The translations under genes were made by a program, and so were the position numbers. The notes under the pieces are model-generated. The model saw only the letters and a list, made by a program, of their open reading frames with translations, ran no database searches and was not told the DNA's origin. Below are positions 6,710 to 14,088 of a stretch of 19,294 nt of DNA, in pieces; position 1 is the first letter of the stretch, and every line of letters begins with the position of its first letter. Origin of the DNA: Christensenella sp. UBA3944 (GTDB lineage Bacteria; Bacillota; Clostridia; Christensenellales; DTU072); contig DGDU01000030.1 in the NCBI GenBank assembly GCA_002385605.1, positions 1 through 19,294 of the forward strand. Direction: 5' to 3'.

Positions 6710-7684
6710 ATGGGGACTTTTTTCAAAAAACTAGCCTCGCTTTTTTGCGCCGCCCTTTTTATGGCGCTTTCGCTCATTCCCTTATCGGCGGCTTACGCCG
6801 AAGAGCCCGAAAAGAACTTTATACGGTGGGTGGACAACAAAGTGCCCTACGAAATACTTATGTCGGCGTACGAGTATGAGGTAAAATACCACGATTCGGA
6901 TACCGTCGATTTTGATTTTGCCAAGGCGCTCGCCTACCTTGCCACAAGGAACGGCAACAAGTTCAGCGTAAAGAAAGACCTTAAGGCCTTATCCGACCTC
7001 GTGCTTTCTTTGCAACAGGGCAAAAAGATAGACGACTACTTCGGAAACAACAGGTATTATAAATATTATGTCGAGGCATATGACGCAATTTTCTCGCAGT
7101 TCATAGGCGAGTATACCATCGAAGAAACGGACGAGAAGGGCTACGGGCTTAAAAACTATCACCCCTTCCCAAAAGGCTATTGGTTTAACCATTCGGACGA
7201 CTTCGGAAATTCCAGAAGCTACGGCTACAAGCGAAAGCACCTCGGGCACGATATGTACGGCTCGGTGGGCACGCCCATTTGCGCCGTCGAGGGCGGGGTC
7301 GTTACAGAGCTGGGCTGGAACAGGTACGGCGGCTGGCGGATAGGCATACGCTCCTTCGATAAAAAGAGAAGCTACTATTACGCGCACCTTAGGAAAAACC
7401 AGCCCTATATACAAGGGCTCAAAAAGGGCGATGTGGTACAGGCGGGGCAGGTTATAGGATACCTTGGGGTAACGGGGTACAGCTTCAAGGAAAACACCAA
7501 TATGTCCTGCCCTCCGCATTTGCACATAGGCATGCAGCTTATCTTCGACGAATCCCAATATCAGGGGCCTACCGAAATCTGGATAGATGTTTACCCTATT
7601 ATGAAGTTTCTGGCGCACAACAGGGCAAGCGTGTATAAGGACGGAATGGATTATAAGGCCAGAAATCTCAAAAAGACAATATAA
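6710..7684 (+). CDS. Exported M23-family metallopeptidase (murein endopeptidase)
   Basis: I place the start at ATG 6710 (324 residues), because a Sec signal peptide begins there (MGTFFKKLASLFCAALF...AYA, cleavage after about 30). An in-frame TTG at 6662 would prepend a non-signal segment. The catalytic LytM-type domain lies at about 170-290 with all zinc ligands: HLGHD (H177, D181) and HLH (H270, H272), plus H226. Residues about 36-165 form an uncharacterised, Tyr-rich, mostly helical domain. It would cut peptidoglycan cross-links outside the membrane, in growth or sporulation. It lies divergent from the ABC operon and ends at an intrinsic terminator. The ribosome-binding site is weak (AAAGAAAA). 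Confidence 0.9.
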   Translation: MGTFFKKLASLFCAALFMALSLIPLSAAYAEEPEKNFIRWVDNKVPYEILMSAYEYEVKYHDSDTVDFDFAKALAYLATRNGNKFSVKKDLKALSDLVLSLQQGKKIDDYFGNNRYYKYYVEAYDAIFSQFIGEYTIEETDEKGYGLKNYHPFPKGYWFNHSDDFGNSRSYGYKRKHLGHDMYGSVGTPICAVEGGVVTELGWNRYGGWRIGIRSFDKKRSYYYAHLRKNQPYIQGLKKGDVVQAGQVIGYLGVTGYSFKENTNMSCPPHLHIGMQLIFDESQYQGPTEIWIDVYPIMKFLAHNRASVYKDGMDYKARNLKKTI

Positions 7685-7685
7685 A

Positions 7686-7703
7686 AGCCCGCCTATGCGG
7701 GCT
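7686..7703. terminator. Bidirectional intrinsic terminator between M23 gene and ung
   Basis: AGCCCGC, loop CTAT, GCGGGCT. The minus side is followed by TTTTAT, the plus side by CTTTCCT. It sits between convergent genes. Confidence 0.82.
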
Positions 7704-7708
7704 CTTTC

Positions 7709-8383
7709 CTAAATATTTTTAATCTGGAAATCTATCGGTTTTTCGCCCATCGATTCCAGTATTTTATTTGTTTTGGAGAAGTGGCGGCAGCCGAAAAATC
7801 CGTAGCTTGCCGAAAGCGGCGAGGGGTGCGGGGCTTCCAGCACAAAATGGTTGGGGTTGGTTATAAGCGCCTTTTTTGCCCTGGCGGGGGCTCCCCACAG
7901 CAGGAAAATAACGGGCTTTTGCCTTTCGTTAAGCGCCCTTATTACGCTGTCTGTAAGCTTTTCCCAGCCCATATTCTTGTGCGAAAGGGGGGCGTTTTCC
8001 CTTACCGTAAGTATGGCGTTAAGCAACAGTATGCCCTGCTTAGCCCAATCCATAAGGTATCCGTTGTTGGGTATGTATGTGCCCAAATCGTCCCTGAGCT
8101 CTTTGAAAATATTCAGAAGCGACGGGGGTATCTTTACTCCCGGCTTTACCGAAAAGCACATCCCGTGCGCCTCGCCCGGGTTGTGGTACGGGTCCTGCCC
8201 GAGTATCACAACTCTTGTGTCTTTATACGAAGTGGTCTTTAAGGCGTTAAAGATGTCGTACATGTCGGGGTAGACTTTGTAATTCCGATATTCTTCTATC
8301 AGAAACTCCCTTAACCTCGCGTACCAGTCGCTCTCAAAGTCCTGCTTAAGTATCTCGTCCCAATCGTTACCCAGTTTAACCAT
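7709..8383 (-). CDS. ung: Uracil-DNA glycosylase, family 1
   Basis: 224 residues, normal length. The water-activating motif is GQDPYHNPGEAHG (62-74, catalytic D64) and the DNA-intercalating/catalytic motif is HPSPLSASYGFFGCRHFSKTN (from H186). The enzyme removes uracil from DNA in base-excision repair in the cytoplasm. There is no Shine-Dalgarno match before ATG 8383. A near-perfect promoter positioned so that transcription begins at the A of the ATG suggests a leaderless message. It also lies downstream of a cysteine-rich peptide gene on the same strand. Confidence 0.97.
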   Translation of the reverse strand: MVKLGNDWDEILKQDFESDWYARLREFLIEEYRNYKVYPDMYDIFNALKTTSYKDTRVVILGQDPYHNPGEAHGMCFSVKPGVKIPPSLLNIFKELRDDLGTYIPNNGYLMDWAKQGILLLNAILTVRENAPLSHKNMGWEKLTDSVIRALNERQKPVIFLLWGAPARAKKALITNPNHFVLEAPHPSPLSASYGFFGCRHFSKTNKILESMGEKPIDFQIKNI

Positions 8384-8389
8384 ATATTA

Positions 8390-8418
8390 ATTTTACATTA
8401 TTATACCCCAAGTGTCAA
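8390..8418 (-). promoter_or_regulatory. ung promoter implying a leaderless mRNA
   Basis: Minus strand TTGACA (8413-8418) and TAAAAT (8390-8395), 17-bp spacer. The A of the ung ATG is 7 nt after the -10 box, the usual start-site distance. The -35 box overlaps the end of the upstream 49-residue gene. Confidence 0.65.
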
Positions 8419-8564
8419 ACGGTGGGAGTACTGCAGGATCCGCAGCAGCCGAATATTATGCACAGGCAGAGGGCGAGGGTCATATCGCAAGGCCGAGGGC
8501 CGTCCGGGCAGTCGTTGCCCGCCAACAACACAATCAGCACCAACGGTAAAACAACATTGTTCAT
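8415..8564 (-). CDS. 49-residue cysteine-rich membrane peptide
   Basis: ATG 8564 has an ideal AAGGAG at 8571-8576, six nt upstream, which selects this frame and start over longer in-frame or overlapping ORFs. The product has a short hydrophobic N-terminus (VVLPLVLIVLLAG), a polar turn NDCPDGPRPCD, and a second hydrophobic, cysteine-dense half (LCLCIIFGCCGSC). There are seven cysteines: 19, 26, 33, 35, 40, 41 and 44. It could be a small membrane protein that binds metal, or a member of the small Gly/Cys-rich peptides common in Clostridia. Function is unknown to me. It is divergent from an ArsR-family gene with which it shares a symmetric promoter region. Confidence 0.65.
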   Translation of the reverse strand: MNNVVLPLVLIVLLAGNDCPDGPRPCDMTLALCLCIIFGCCGSCSTPTV

Positions 8565-8593
8565 AGAGCTCTCCTTCAACAAAAAAATTGGGT

Positions 8594-8644
8594 ACTCTAC
8601 AATATGCGACAAACCTTGCCAATGTTCCGCTCATATTGTGTTAT
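8594..8644. promoter_or_regulatory. Symmetric divergent promoter with inverted-repeat candidate operator
   Basis: An inverted repeat ACAATATG (8599-8606) / CATATTGT (8632-8639) is centred at 8619. The two candidate -35 boxes, TTGCCA (plus, 8616-8621) and TTGGCA (minus, TGCCAA at 8617-8622), overlap at the same centre. The candidate -10 boxes are TGTTAT (plus, 8639-8644) and TAGAGT (minus, 8594-8599), each with a 17-bp spacer, abutting the repeat arms. An ArsR dimer on each arm could control both genes. The repeat is seen; the binding is inferred. Confidence 0.5.
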
Positions 8645-8679
8645 ATATTTGTGACATAAAAAATATTTAAGGTGGAAAA

Positions 8680-9027
8680 ATGGGCGAAGTGTTTACTTTT
8701 ACACCTGAAGAAAGCGTCGAAGCGCTCGTTAAAAAATACCTTCCGTCCAATGCCGTGCTCGCCGATATGTGCAATTTTTTCAGCGTGTTTTCGGATGTCA
8801 CCCGTGTAAAGATTCTGTCGGCGCTGGCTATCAGCGAGCTATGCGTTACAAATATCTCACAGCTTCTCGACCTCAATCAAACTACGGTATCCCACCAGCT
8901 AAGGCTTCTGAGGGACGCCGGGCTTGTCGAGTACCGCCGCGACGGCAAAACAATCTATTACCGCATAGCCAACGACCAGATCAACAACATAATGATGACG
9001 GGGGTAGAGTACCTCTGCGCCAACTAG
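8680..9027 (+). CDS. ArsR/SmtB-family winged-helix regulator
   Basis: 115 residues. The core is the ArsR fold: FSDVTRVKILSALAISELCVTNISQLLDLNQTTVSHQLRLLRDAGLVEYRRDGKTIYYRI, with the recognition helix at about 66-79 and the wing at about 83-96. The family's alpha-3 metal motif ELCVCD is changed to ELCVTN, leaving C55. Other cysteines are C31 and C113. The alpha-5 D-x-H...H-x-x-E site is not seen. It could sense a metal through C31/C55 or a redox signal, or be ligand-independent. AAGGTGG precedes ATG 8680. It ends 2 bp from the convergent membrane-protein gene with no terminator. Confidence 0.92.
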   Translation: MGEVFTFTPEESVEALVKKYLPSNAVLADMCNFFSVFSDVTRVKILSALAISELCVTNISQLLDLNQTTVSHQLRLLRDAGLVEYRRDGKTIYYRIANDQINNIMMTGVEYLCAN

Positions 9028-9029
9028 CC

Positions 9030-9563
9030 CTATTTGATGACTTTCTTAAGAAGTTTGCTCAAATAATTATTTATCCAGATAATAAGGGCGTGAAAAGCCG
9101 CGAGCGCGAGAAGGAAAACGGCGTTTAATATGACATAAAGGGAGGCGGGCGAAAGCCCTCCCAACTTTAGTTTCACTATATCTAAAGTAATTAAGGACGC
9201 CAGCTTATACAAAATAAAGAAGCACAGGCAGCCGTACGCCGCGCATGCGGGTACGGTTATTACCCATTTTACCTTTTTATCGTAAAGTAATACGGCGGCT
9301 ATCGTATACAGCCCTGTAACCATAACGAAGGGCAAAACATTTATATTAGTAAAAACCGCCCCCAGCGCCGCGGCGGCAACATAAGCGAGGACGGATTCTT
9401 TATAATATTTTTGAGAAAGGGGAAGCAATAGCCCCACCCCCGCCAGCACATTGAAGCTTAGCGAGAGGTTTTTTACATAATATGCCGCTATTATCGCCAG
9501 AAGCGATATCGCCGCGCCTATTGCGGCGGTAGCAATCCTTTTGGACGAAAAACGGGTTTTCAT
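9030..9563 (-). CDS. Integral membrane protein, about six helices, unknown function
   Basis: 177 residues, nearly all membrane. Hydrophobic segments lie at about 11-30, 33-50, 57-76, 78-94, 98-120 and 140-165, with a basic C-terminal tail (KLLKKVIK). No catalytic motif is seen. The small size and helix pattern resemble ECF-transporter S-component-like or DUF2232-like proteins, but I would not assign it. It is the last gene of a six-gene operon, 6 nt after the J-like gene and with a poor ribosome-binding site, so it is probably translated by coupling. Confidence 0.8.
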   Translation of the reverse strand: MKTRFSSKRIATAAIGAAISLLAIIAAYYVKNLSLSFNVLAGVGLLLPLSQKYYKESVLAYVAAAALGAVFTNINVLPFVMVTGLYTIAAVLLYDKKVKWVITVPACAAYGCLCFFILYKLASLITLDIVKLKLGGLSPASLYVILNAVFLLALAAFHALIIWINNYLSKLLKKVIK

Positions 9564-9569
9564 CTTCTT

Positions 9570-10217
9570 TTAACAGCAGGATATGAGGTCTCCGCCCATA
9601 CATTCGCAGCAGCAGTCGGCGCACAACAGGGTGGAGCAGACATTGCAGGGGGTGCATGCGTTGCCGTTTCCGCCGCCCACATAGTTGTCGTTGCGGTAAG
9701 GGCGCTCGCCGCCGCCGTCCGGCCTGTAAGCCTGCGTGCGGGAGGCTGCCCCGCTCTCGCGCTTCATTTTCTCGTCAAAGTTCTTTAGCGCGTCGGTATA
9801 CTTTACATTGTTTGGCTCTTTCTCGACGGCAGCCCTAAGGTGCTCGCGGGCGTCGTTATACCACTTGCGGCGGTAGAACACCATAGACTGCAGAAAATGC
9901 CACTCGGCATCCCTGGTCATAGACTCGTCCAGCTTTTGCTGGGCCTCGTCTATCCTGCCTTGCCTTATAAGGTCGTCTATTTCTTTGTGCGAGTTGTCGA
10001 AGTTGGAAACATAAAAGCGGGTCTTTAGGATCTCGTCGGCTTCCCTGTAAGCCGCCTCTATCTCGTCCAGCCTCTCGCAGGCCTCCTCGCCCTCGGCGCC
10101 GGGCAAAAAGCGCTTGTCGGCGTACTTGCCCCGCTCCCTTTTGTATGCTTCGTACAGCTCGCTTTGAGTAACCGAGCTGTCTACTCCGAGAACTTCAAAC
10201 GGGTCTCTTATCGGCAT
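9570..10217 (-). CDS. Degenerate J-domain protein with TPR-like helices and cysteine-rich tail
   Basis: 215 residues. The N-terminus matches a J domain (DPFEVLGVDSSVTQSELYEAYKRERGKYADKRF), but the HPD tripeptide that activates DnaK is replaced by Y32-A33-D34. Residues about 80-150 are TPR-like helices (IDEAQQKLDES..., WHFLQSMVFYRRKWYNDAREHLRAAVEKEPNN). A Gly/Arg linker leads to a tail with ten cysteines in the last 28 residues (C188-C215, including CCCEC and a terminal CC). The tail looks like a metal site, thiolation or membrane-targeting element. The start overlaps the DUF5685 gene by 23 nt, with AAGGAG in the overlap. It probably works as an adaptor or scaffold with DUF5685 and the membrane protein. 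Confidence 0.88.
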   Translation of the reverse strand: MPIRDPFEVLGVDSSVTQSELYEAYKRERGKYADKRFLPGAEGEEACERLDEIEAAYREADEILKTRFYVSNFDNSHKEIDDLIRQGRIDEAQQKLDESMTRDAEWHFLQSMVFYRRKWYNDAREHLRAAVEKEPNNVKYTDALKNFDEKMKRESGAASRTQAYRPDGGGERPYRNDNYVGGGNGNACTPCNVCSTLLCADCCCECMGGDLISCC

Positions 10218-11067
10218 TTTTACATCTCCTTGATAAAATCTCTTCGGTGCGCGCCTTAAGCCCCCTGTATATTATATTGGACAGCGCCCCTTCGGACACG
10301 GTGACTTCCATTTTGTCATACGCCTCTATTATGTTGGCGATGGCGAAATCGAGATTGAATTTTACCGTATCGGCAATCTTTTGCTCTTTTTCGGGCGTGA
10401 GCGGCCCGCCTTCGGGAAGCAGAGGGTTAAACCTTTCTTCCTCTATATCCTTATCCAAATCGTCGTAGGCATCTATCAAGTATATCCATCTGCCCAAATT
10501 ATAACACAGGTCGTCAAGCAGCCCGTCCGGGCCGCCGCAAGCAACCCTGCCCACATCCACTAATATTGTGGCGAAACAGTCCGCCAGCCTGTCTATGCTC
10601 TTCTCGCCCGCTTTCTCGAGAGCCCTGAGCCTCTCGTAGTTGGTTTTTATAGATTCCGCAAGCTCGGGAAGCCTTTTTGCCGCCTTCTTAAACTGCCTTC
10701 TTGTGAGAAGCCTCGCAATCCTGTGCTTAAGTTTGCCGCCGTCCTGCACATCGTCCTCGACCTTGTAATACCCAAGTAAGGTGTTGATGTCGGCGATTTT
10801 TAACATTATGTCGTCGGCGCCGGCAATGGGGTACTTCTTGCCCAGGATATGGAAGGCGCATCGCCCCTCTTTTATATCGGGCTCCTGCTTGCGGCAGTTG
10901 TGCGCCAGTATGGCGAGAAAGGTTATGTCGTAATTTATGCCAAGGCGCATAAACTGGCTTTTTGCCCTTTTGCCGATTGCCCTGCACATCCCGCAGTAAT
11001 ACGCGCGGAATACGGCGTAATCCTTCATTAGCATATTGGGCTTGTCGGCGTTTACATAACCAAACAT
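10195..11067 (-). CDS. DUF5685 family protein
   Basis: 290 residues. The start MFGYVNADKPNMLMKDYAVFRAYYCGMCRAIG is characteristic of DUF5685, a conserved clostridial family of unknown role. The cysteines C25-xx-C28, C58 and C70 could form a metal site. The remainder is helical, with no signal peptide. Its ATG overlaps the trpS stop by one base (TGATG), indicating translational coupling, and its 3' end overlaps the J-like gene. The conserved pairing of these two suggests they act together. No enzymatic activity can be read. Confidence 0.85.
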   Translation of the reverse strand: MFGYVNADKPNMLMKDYAVFRAYYCGMCRAIGKRAKSQFMRLGINYDITFLAILAHNCRKQEPDIKEGRCAFHILGKKYPIAGADDIMLKIADINTLLGYYKVEDDVQDGGKLKHRIARLLTRRQFKKAAKRLPELAESIKTNYERLRALEKAGEKSIDRLADCFATILVDVGRVACGGPDGLLDDLCYNLGRWIYLIDAYDDLDKDIEEERFNPLLPEGGPLTPEKEQKIADTVKFNLDFAIANIIEAYDKMEVTVSEGALSNIIYRGLKARTEEILSRRCKNADKRPV

Positions 11068-12062
11068 CAGGCTTCCACCAGCCCAACCTTGCGCTTTACT
11101 TTGTTGAGCGTCCTCGAGGCAAGGCTACTTGCCCTGCGGGCGCCCTCTTTTGCGACCTCCATAAGGTAGCCCTTGTCGCCCATCAGGCGTGCGTATTCTT
11201 TTCTTACGGGCTCGAGCTTAGCCACAACGGACTCGCCGACATCGTTTTTAAGCTTGGCGTAGCCCAAATCGTGATACTCGGCTACCAAAGACTCTATGCT
11301 TCTTCCCGTCATTTCGCTGAATATGGTAAGAAGGTTGGATACCCCGGGCTTATCCTCACGGTACTCCACAACGGTTTCGCTGTCGGTAACCGCCCTCTTG
11401 AATTTGCGCATTATCGAATCGGGATCCTCTATTATCGACACCGAGGCGTTGGGGTCGGGGTCGGACTTGGACATCTTGGCTGTGGGGTTTTGCAGGCTGA
11501 ATATCTTTGCGCCCTGCTTGGGTATATAAGGCTCGGGCACGACGAAGGTTTCGCCGTAAACATTGTTGAACCTTATGGCGATATCCCTCGTTATTTCGAG
11601 GTGCTGCTTCTGGTCTGCCCCGACGGGGACCAGAGCGGTCTGATAAAGCAGAATATCCGCAGCCATCAGCACGGGATAATCGAGAAGCCCCATATTTACA
11701 TTGTCGGCGTTTTTCTCCGACTTATCCTTAAACTGCGTCATGCGCTGCATTTCGCCCACATAGGTATAGCAGTTTAGGATCCAGCTTAGCTCGGAGTGCG
11801 CTGGCACATGCGACTGGAAGTACAATATCGACTTCTGGGGATCCAGCCCGCAGGCGAGGTACTGCGCGAAAAAGGATATAGCCCTTTGCCTGAACTCGGC
11901 CGGCACCTGCCTTACCGTTAAAGCGTGGAGGTCGGCAATGCCGTAAACGCAGAAATAATCGTCCTGAAGCTTGAGCCAGTTTGAGAGGGCTCCAATATAA
12001 TTTCCTATTGTAATTATGCCTGTCGGCTGTATGCCGCTGTAAATTACTGGTTTTTTCTCCAT
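11067..12062 (-). CDS. trpS: Tryptophanyl-tRNA synthetase
   Basis: 331 residues, normal length. Class I signatures are present: PTGIITIGN (13-21, the HIGH-like motif), GADQKQH (148-154) and KMSKS (196-200). It charges tRNA-Trp with tryptophan in the cytoplasm. The start overlaps the thrC stop by one base (TAATG). No T-box leader is present ahead of this operon. Confidence 0.97.
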   Translation of the reverse strand: MEKKPVIYSGIQPTGIITIGNYIGALSNWLKLQDDYFCVYGIADLHALTVRQVPAEFRQRAISFFAQYLACGLDPQKSILYFQSHVPAHSELSWILNCYTYVGEMQRMTQFKDKSEKNADNVNMGLLDYPVLMAADILLYQTALVPVGADQKQHLEITRDIAIRFNNVYGETFVVPEPYIPKQGAKIFSLQNPTAKMSKSDPDPNASVSIIEDPDSIMRKFKRAVTDSETVVEYREDKPGVSNLLTIFSEMTGRSIESLVAEYHDLGYAKLKNDVGESVVAKLEPVRKEYARLMGDKGYLMEVAKEGARRASSLASRTLNKVKRKVGLVEA

Positions 12063-13552
12063 TATTTATGTCCCTTTTGCTTAAGAAGGTTTATTACGGT
12101 GTCTTTTATTTCGGACTTGGGGATTACCATATCGTGAAGGATGGGAAGCTCGTTAAGCTCCTTTATGCGGGCGGGGATGTCGGTATCCGTGTAAGAAGAC
12201 AGCTTCTTTACCGCTTTGAAGTTATCCTCTTCCCTCTTGCCCGTCACGCAGTAGAGGACATCGCTTGCGAACTTATACGGGCTTGCCGTCGATACGATAA
12301 CCGTCTTTGCGGGGTCGTCGTTGTCGGTGAGGTAATTATAATAAGCCGAAACGGCTACCGCCGTATGCGGGTCGAGAAGGTAGCCGAACATATCGTAGAA
12401 GTTGCTTATCGCCTCGGCGGTCTCGTCCTCGCCGCTGAAATACGAAACAAACTCGGGCAGTTTTTCCCTCAGCTCCTCTTTGTCCACCTCGTAGCTTCCG
12501 TATATATCCAGGCTTTGCATAAGCTCTTTAAGCTTTTCGGGCTCTCTGTCGCACAGCTCGAAAAGAAGCCTTTCGAGGTTGCTGCTTATCAGTATATCCA
12601 TAGAAGGCGACATCGTCTTGTAGAACGACCTATTTACATCGTATTTGCCCTTGTTGAAGAAGTCGGTGAGCACATTGTTGGCGTTGCTTGCCACAATCAG
12701 CTTGTTCACGGGTATTCCCATGCGCTTGGCGTAATATGCGGCAAGGATGTTGCCGAAGTTGCCCGTGGGCACGACATAGTTTATTGCCTCGCCGGGCTTG
12801 ATTCGTTCGGAGGCGAGAAGGTCTACATACGCCGAAACATAATAAACTATCTGCGGCGCCAGCCTTCCCCAGTTTATGGAGTTGGCGGAACTCAGCGAAT
12901 AGCCCATTTCGTTTATAATCCTGTTGGACTCGGGGTCTTTGAATATAGACTTTACCGCCGTCTGCGCGTCGTCGAAGTTGCCCTGTATGCCTATTGCATG
13001 CACATTGCTTCCCTTAGATGTCTGCATCTGCAGCTTTTGCATATCCGACACGCCCTCTGAGGGGTAGAACACCATAATTTCTACATCGGGGACATCGGCG
13101 AAGCCTTCTAGAGCCGCCTTGCCCGTGTCGCCGCTTGTGGCGACAAGGACCAGGGTCTTTTTGTCCGAGCCCGTCTTTCTTACGGACGCCGAAAGAAGGT
13201 GCGGAAGAAGCGTAAGCGCGACATCCTTGAAAGCAAGCGTCGGCCCGTGCCAAAGCTCGAGCATAAAGGTGGTGTCGTCCACCTGGATTACGGGCGCGGG
13301 CTCGCCGTCGAACTTAATGTAAGCCTTGGCGCAGTAATCCTTAAGCTCGTCATAACTGAAATCTGTTAAAAACATGGACAGTATGTAAGCCGACCTCTCG
13401 TAAAAATCCATGTCGGCAAGCCTTCCGAGGTCGGAGGCCTCTAATTTAGGAAACGACGACGGTACATAAAGCCCGCCGTCCTTTGCCATTCCCATACATA
13501 TAGCGGAAGCGGCGCTAACCGCGCCCTCTCCTCTCGTGCTTATGAAGTCCAT
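12062..13552 (-). CDS. thrC: Threonine synthase
   Basis: 496 residues, the long form of the PLP fold-type II enzyme. The N-terminus is MDFISTRGEG...MAKDGGLYVP, the PLP lysine is K109 (HGPTLAFKDV), and the phosphate loop is SGDTGKAALEGF. It converts O-phosphohomoserine to threonine. AAGGAG sits in the last codons of the upstream P-loop gene, about 13 nt from the ATG, a longer than usual spacing. Confidence 0.96.
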   Translation of the reverse strand: MDFISTRGEGAVSAASAICMGMAKDGGLYVPSSFPKLEASDLGRLADMDFYERSAYILSMFLTDFSYDELKDYCAKAYIKFDGEPAPVIQVDDTTFMLELWHGPTLAFKDVALTLLPHLLSASVRKTGSDKKTLVLVATSGDTGKAALEGFADVPDVEIMVFYPSEGVSDMQKLQMQTSKGSNVHAIGIQGNFDDAQTAVKSIFKDPESNRIINEMGYSLSSANSINWGRLAPQIVYYVSAYVDLLASERIKPGEAINYVVPTGNFGNILAAYYAKRMGIPVNKLIVASNANNVLTDFFNKGKYDVNRSFYKTMSPSMDILISSNLERLLFELCDREPEKLKELMQSLDIYGSYEVDKEELREKLPEFVSYFSGEDETAEAISNFYDMFGYLLDPHTAVAVSAYYNYLTDNDDPAKTVIVSTASPYKFASDVLYCVTGKREEDNFKAVKKLSSYTDTDIPARIKELNELPILHDMVIPKSEIKDTVINLLKQKGHK

Positions 13553-13562
13553 TTGGCAGATA

Positions 13563-13982
13563 TTACTCCTTAGCAGGTAAGTATTTCTTTATGAAGTCGG
13601 GAAGCTCTTCGTAGACCGCCGATACCGTAAGGGTAAAGGTTACCTCGGTTTTGGCGGAGATCGCTTCCAGCCTCTTGAACAGGCTTTCCAGCTCGGCGAT
13701 GGGCTTGCCCACCATACGGGCGGCGCCGTCTATATACATATATCTTATATCGTAGTTTGCTTCAAGCATGCCCTGTATGAATCCGACAAGGCCGTCTTCG
13801 GTTGTTATGTTGCTTTCTTTTGTGTTGGTAAACCTTACTTGATACTTAATGTCATGAATATACCTTGAGGTATCCGCTATGAACACTATGTCGCCAAGGT
13901 GTTGGGTGATGCTGTTGTTGGCCATGTCTATTATTTGCTTTGTCTTACCCGAACCCTTGGCACCGTATATGATATTAATCAT
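13563..13982 (-). CDS. Small P-loop ATPase-like protein, function unknown
   Basis: 139 residues. Walker A is GAKGSGKT (7-14) and a Walker-B-like YMYIDG (81-86) lies where a minimal P-loop NTPase would have it. A C-terminal helical stretch follows. No partner domain or membrane segment is seen. It leads the thrC-trpS-DUF5685-J-membrane operon, with its stop 10 nt before thrC. GAGAGG precedes ATG 13982. It could be a nucleotide-dependent switch or a kinase-like protein; I do not recognise a characterised family. Confidence 0.82.
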   Translation of the reverse strand: MINIIYGAKGSGKTKQIIDMANNSITQHLGDIVFIADTSRYIHDIKYQVRFTNTKESNITTEDGLVGFIQGMLEANYDIRYMYIDGAARMVGKPIAELESLFKRLEAISAKTEVTFTLTVSAVYEELPDFIKKYLPAKE

Positions 13983-14013
13983 TTTAACCTCTCTGTGAAG
14001 TGTTGTTATTTAC

Positions 14014-14041
14014 ATTGTAGCATTTATTATAAATATTTCAA
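14014..14041 (-). promoter_or_regulatory. Promoter of the P-loop/thrC/trpS operon
   Basis: Minus strand TTGAAA (14036-14041) and TACAAT (14014-14019) with a 16-bp spacer, about 30 nt upstream of ATG 13982. Confidence 0.55.
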
Positions 14042-14088
14042 GAGTCAAATTCGGGTTTACCTCGGCAAGCGGCCGCTTTTAATCTTAA

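Noticed and set aside
8401..8634. 77-residue ORF overlapping the cysteine-rich peptide in another frame
   Set aside because: It has no ribosome-binding site. The AAGGAG at 8571-8576 is correctly spaced only for the 49-residue frame.
12068..13060. 330-residue plus-strand ORF opposite thrC
   Set aside because: Shadow of threonine synthase produced by its codon bias; no family resemblance.
14067..14078. AAGCGGCCGCTT palindrome as a terminator or operator
   Set aside because: No loop or T-tract is available for a terminator, and it is not at a sensible distance from a promoter box. Probably chance.
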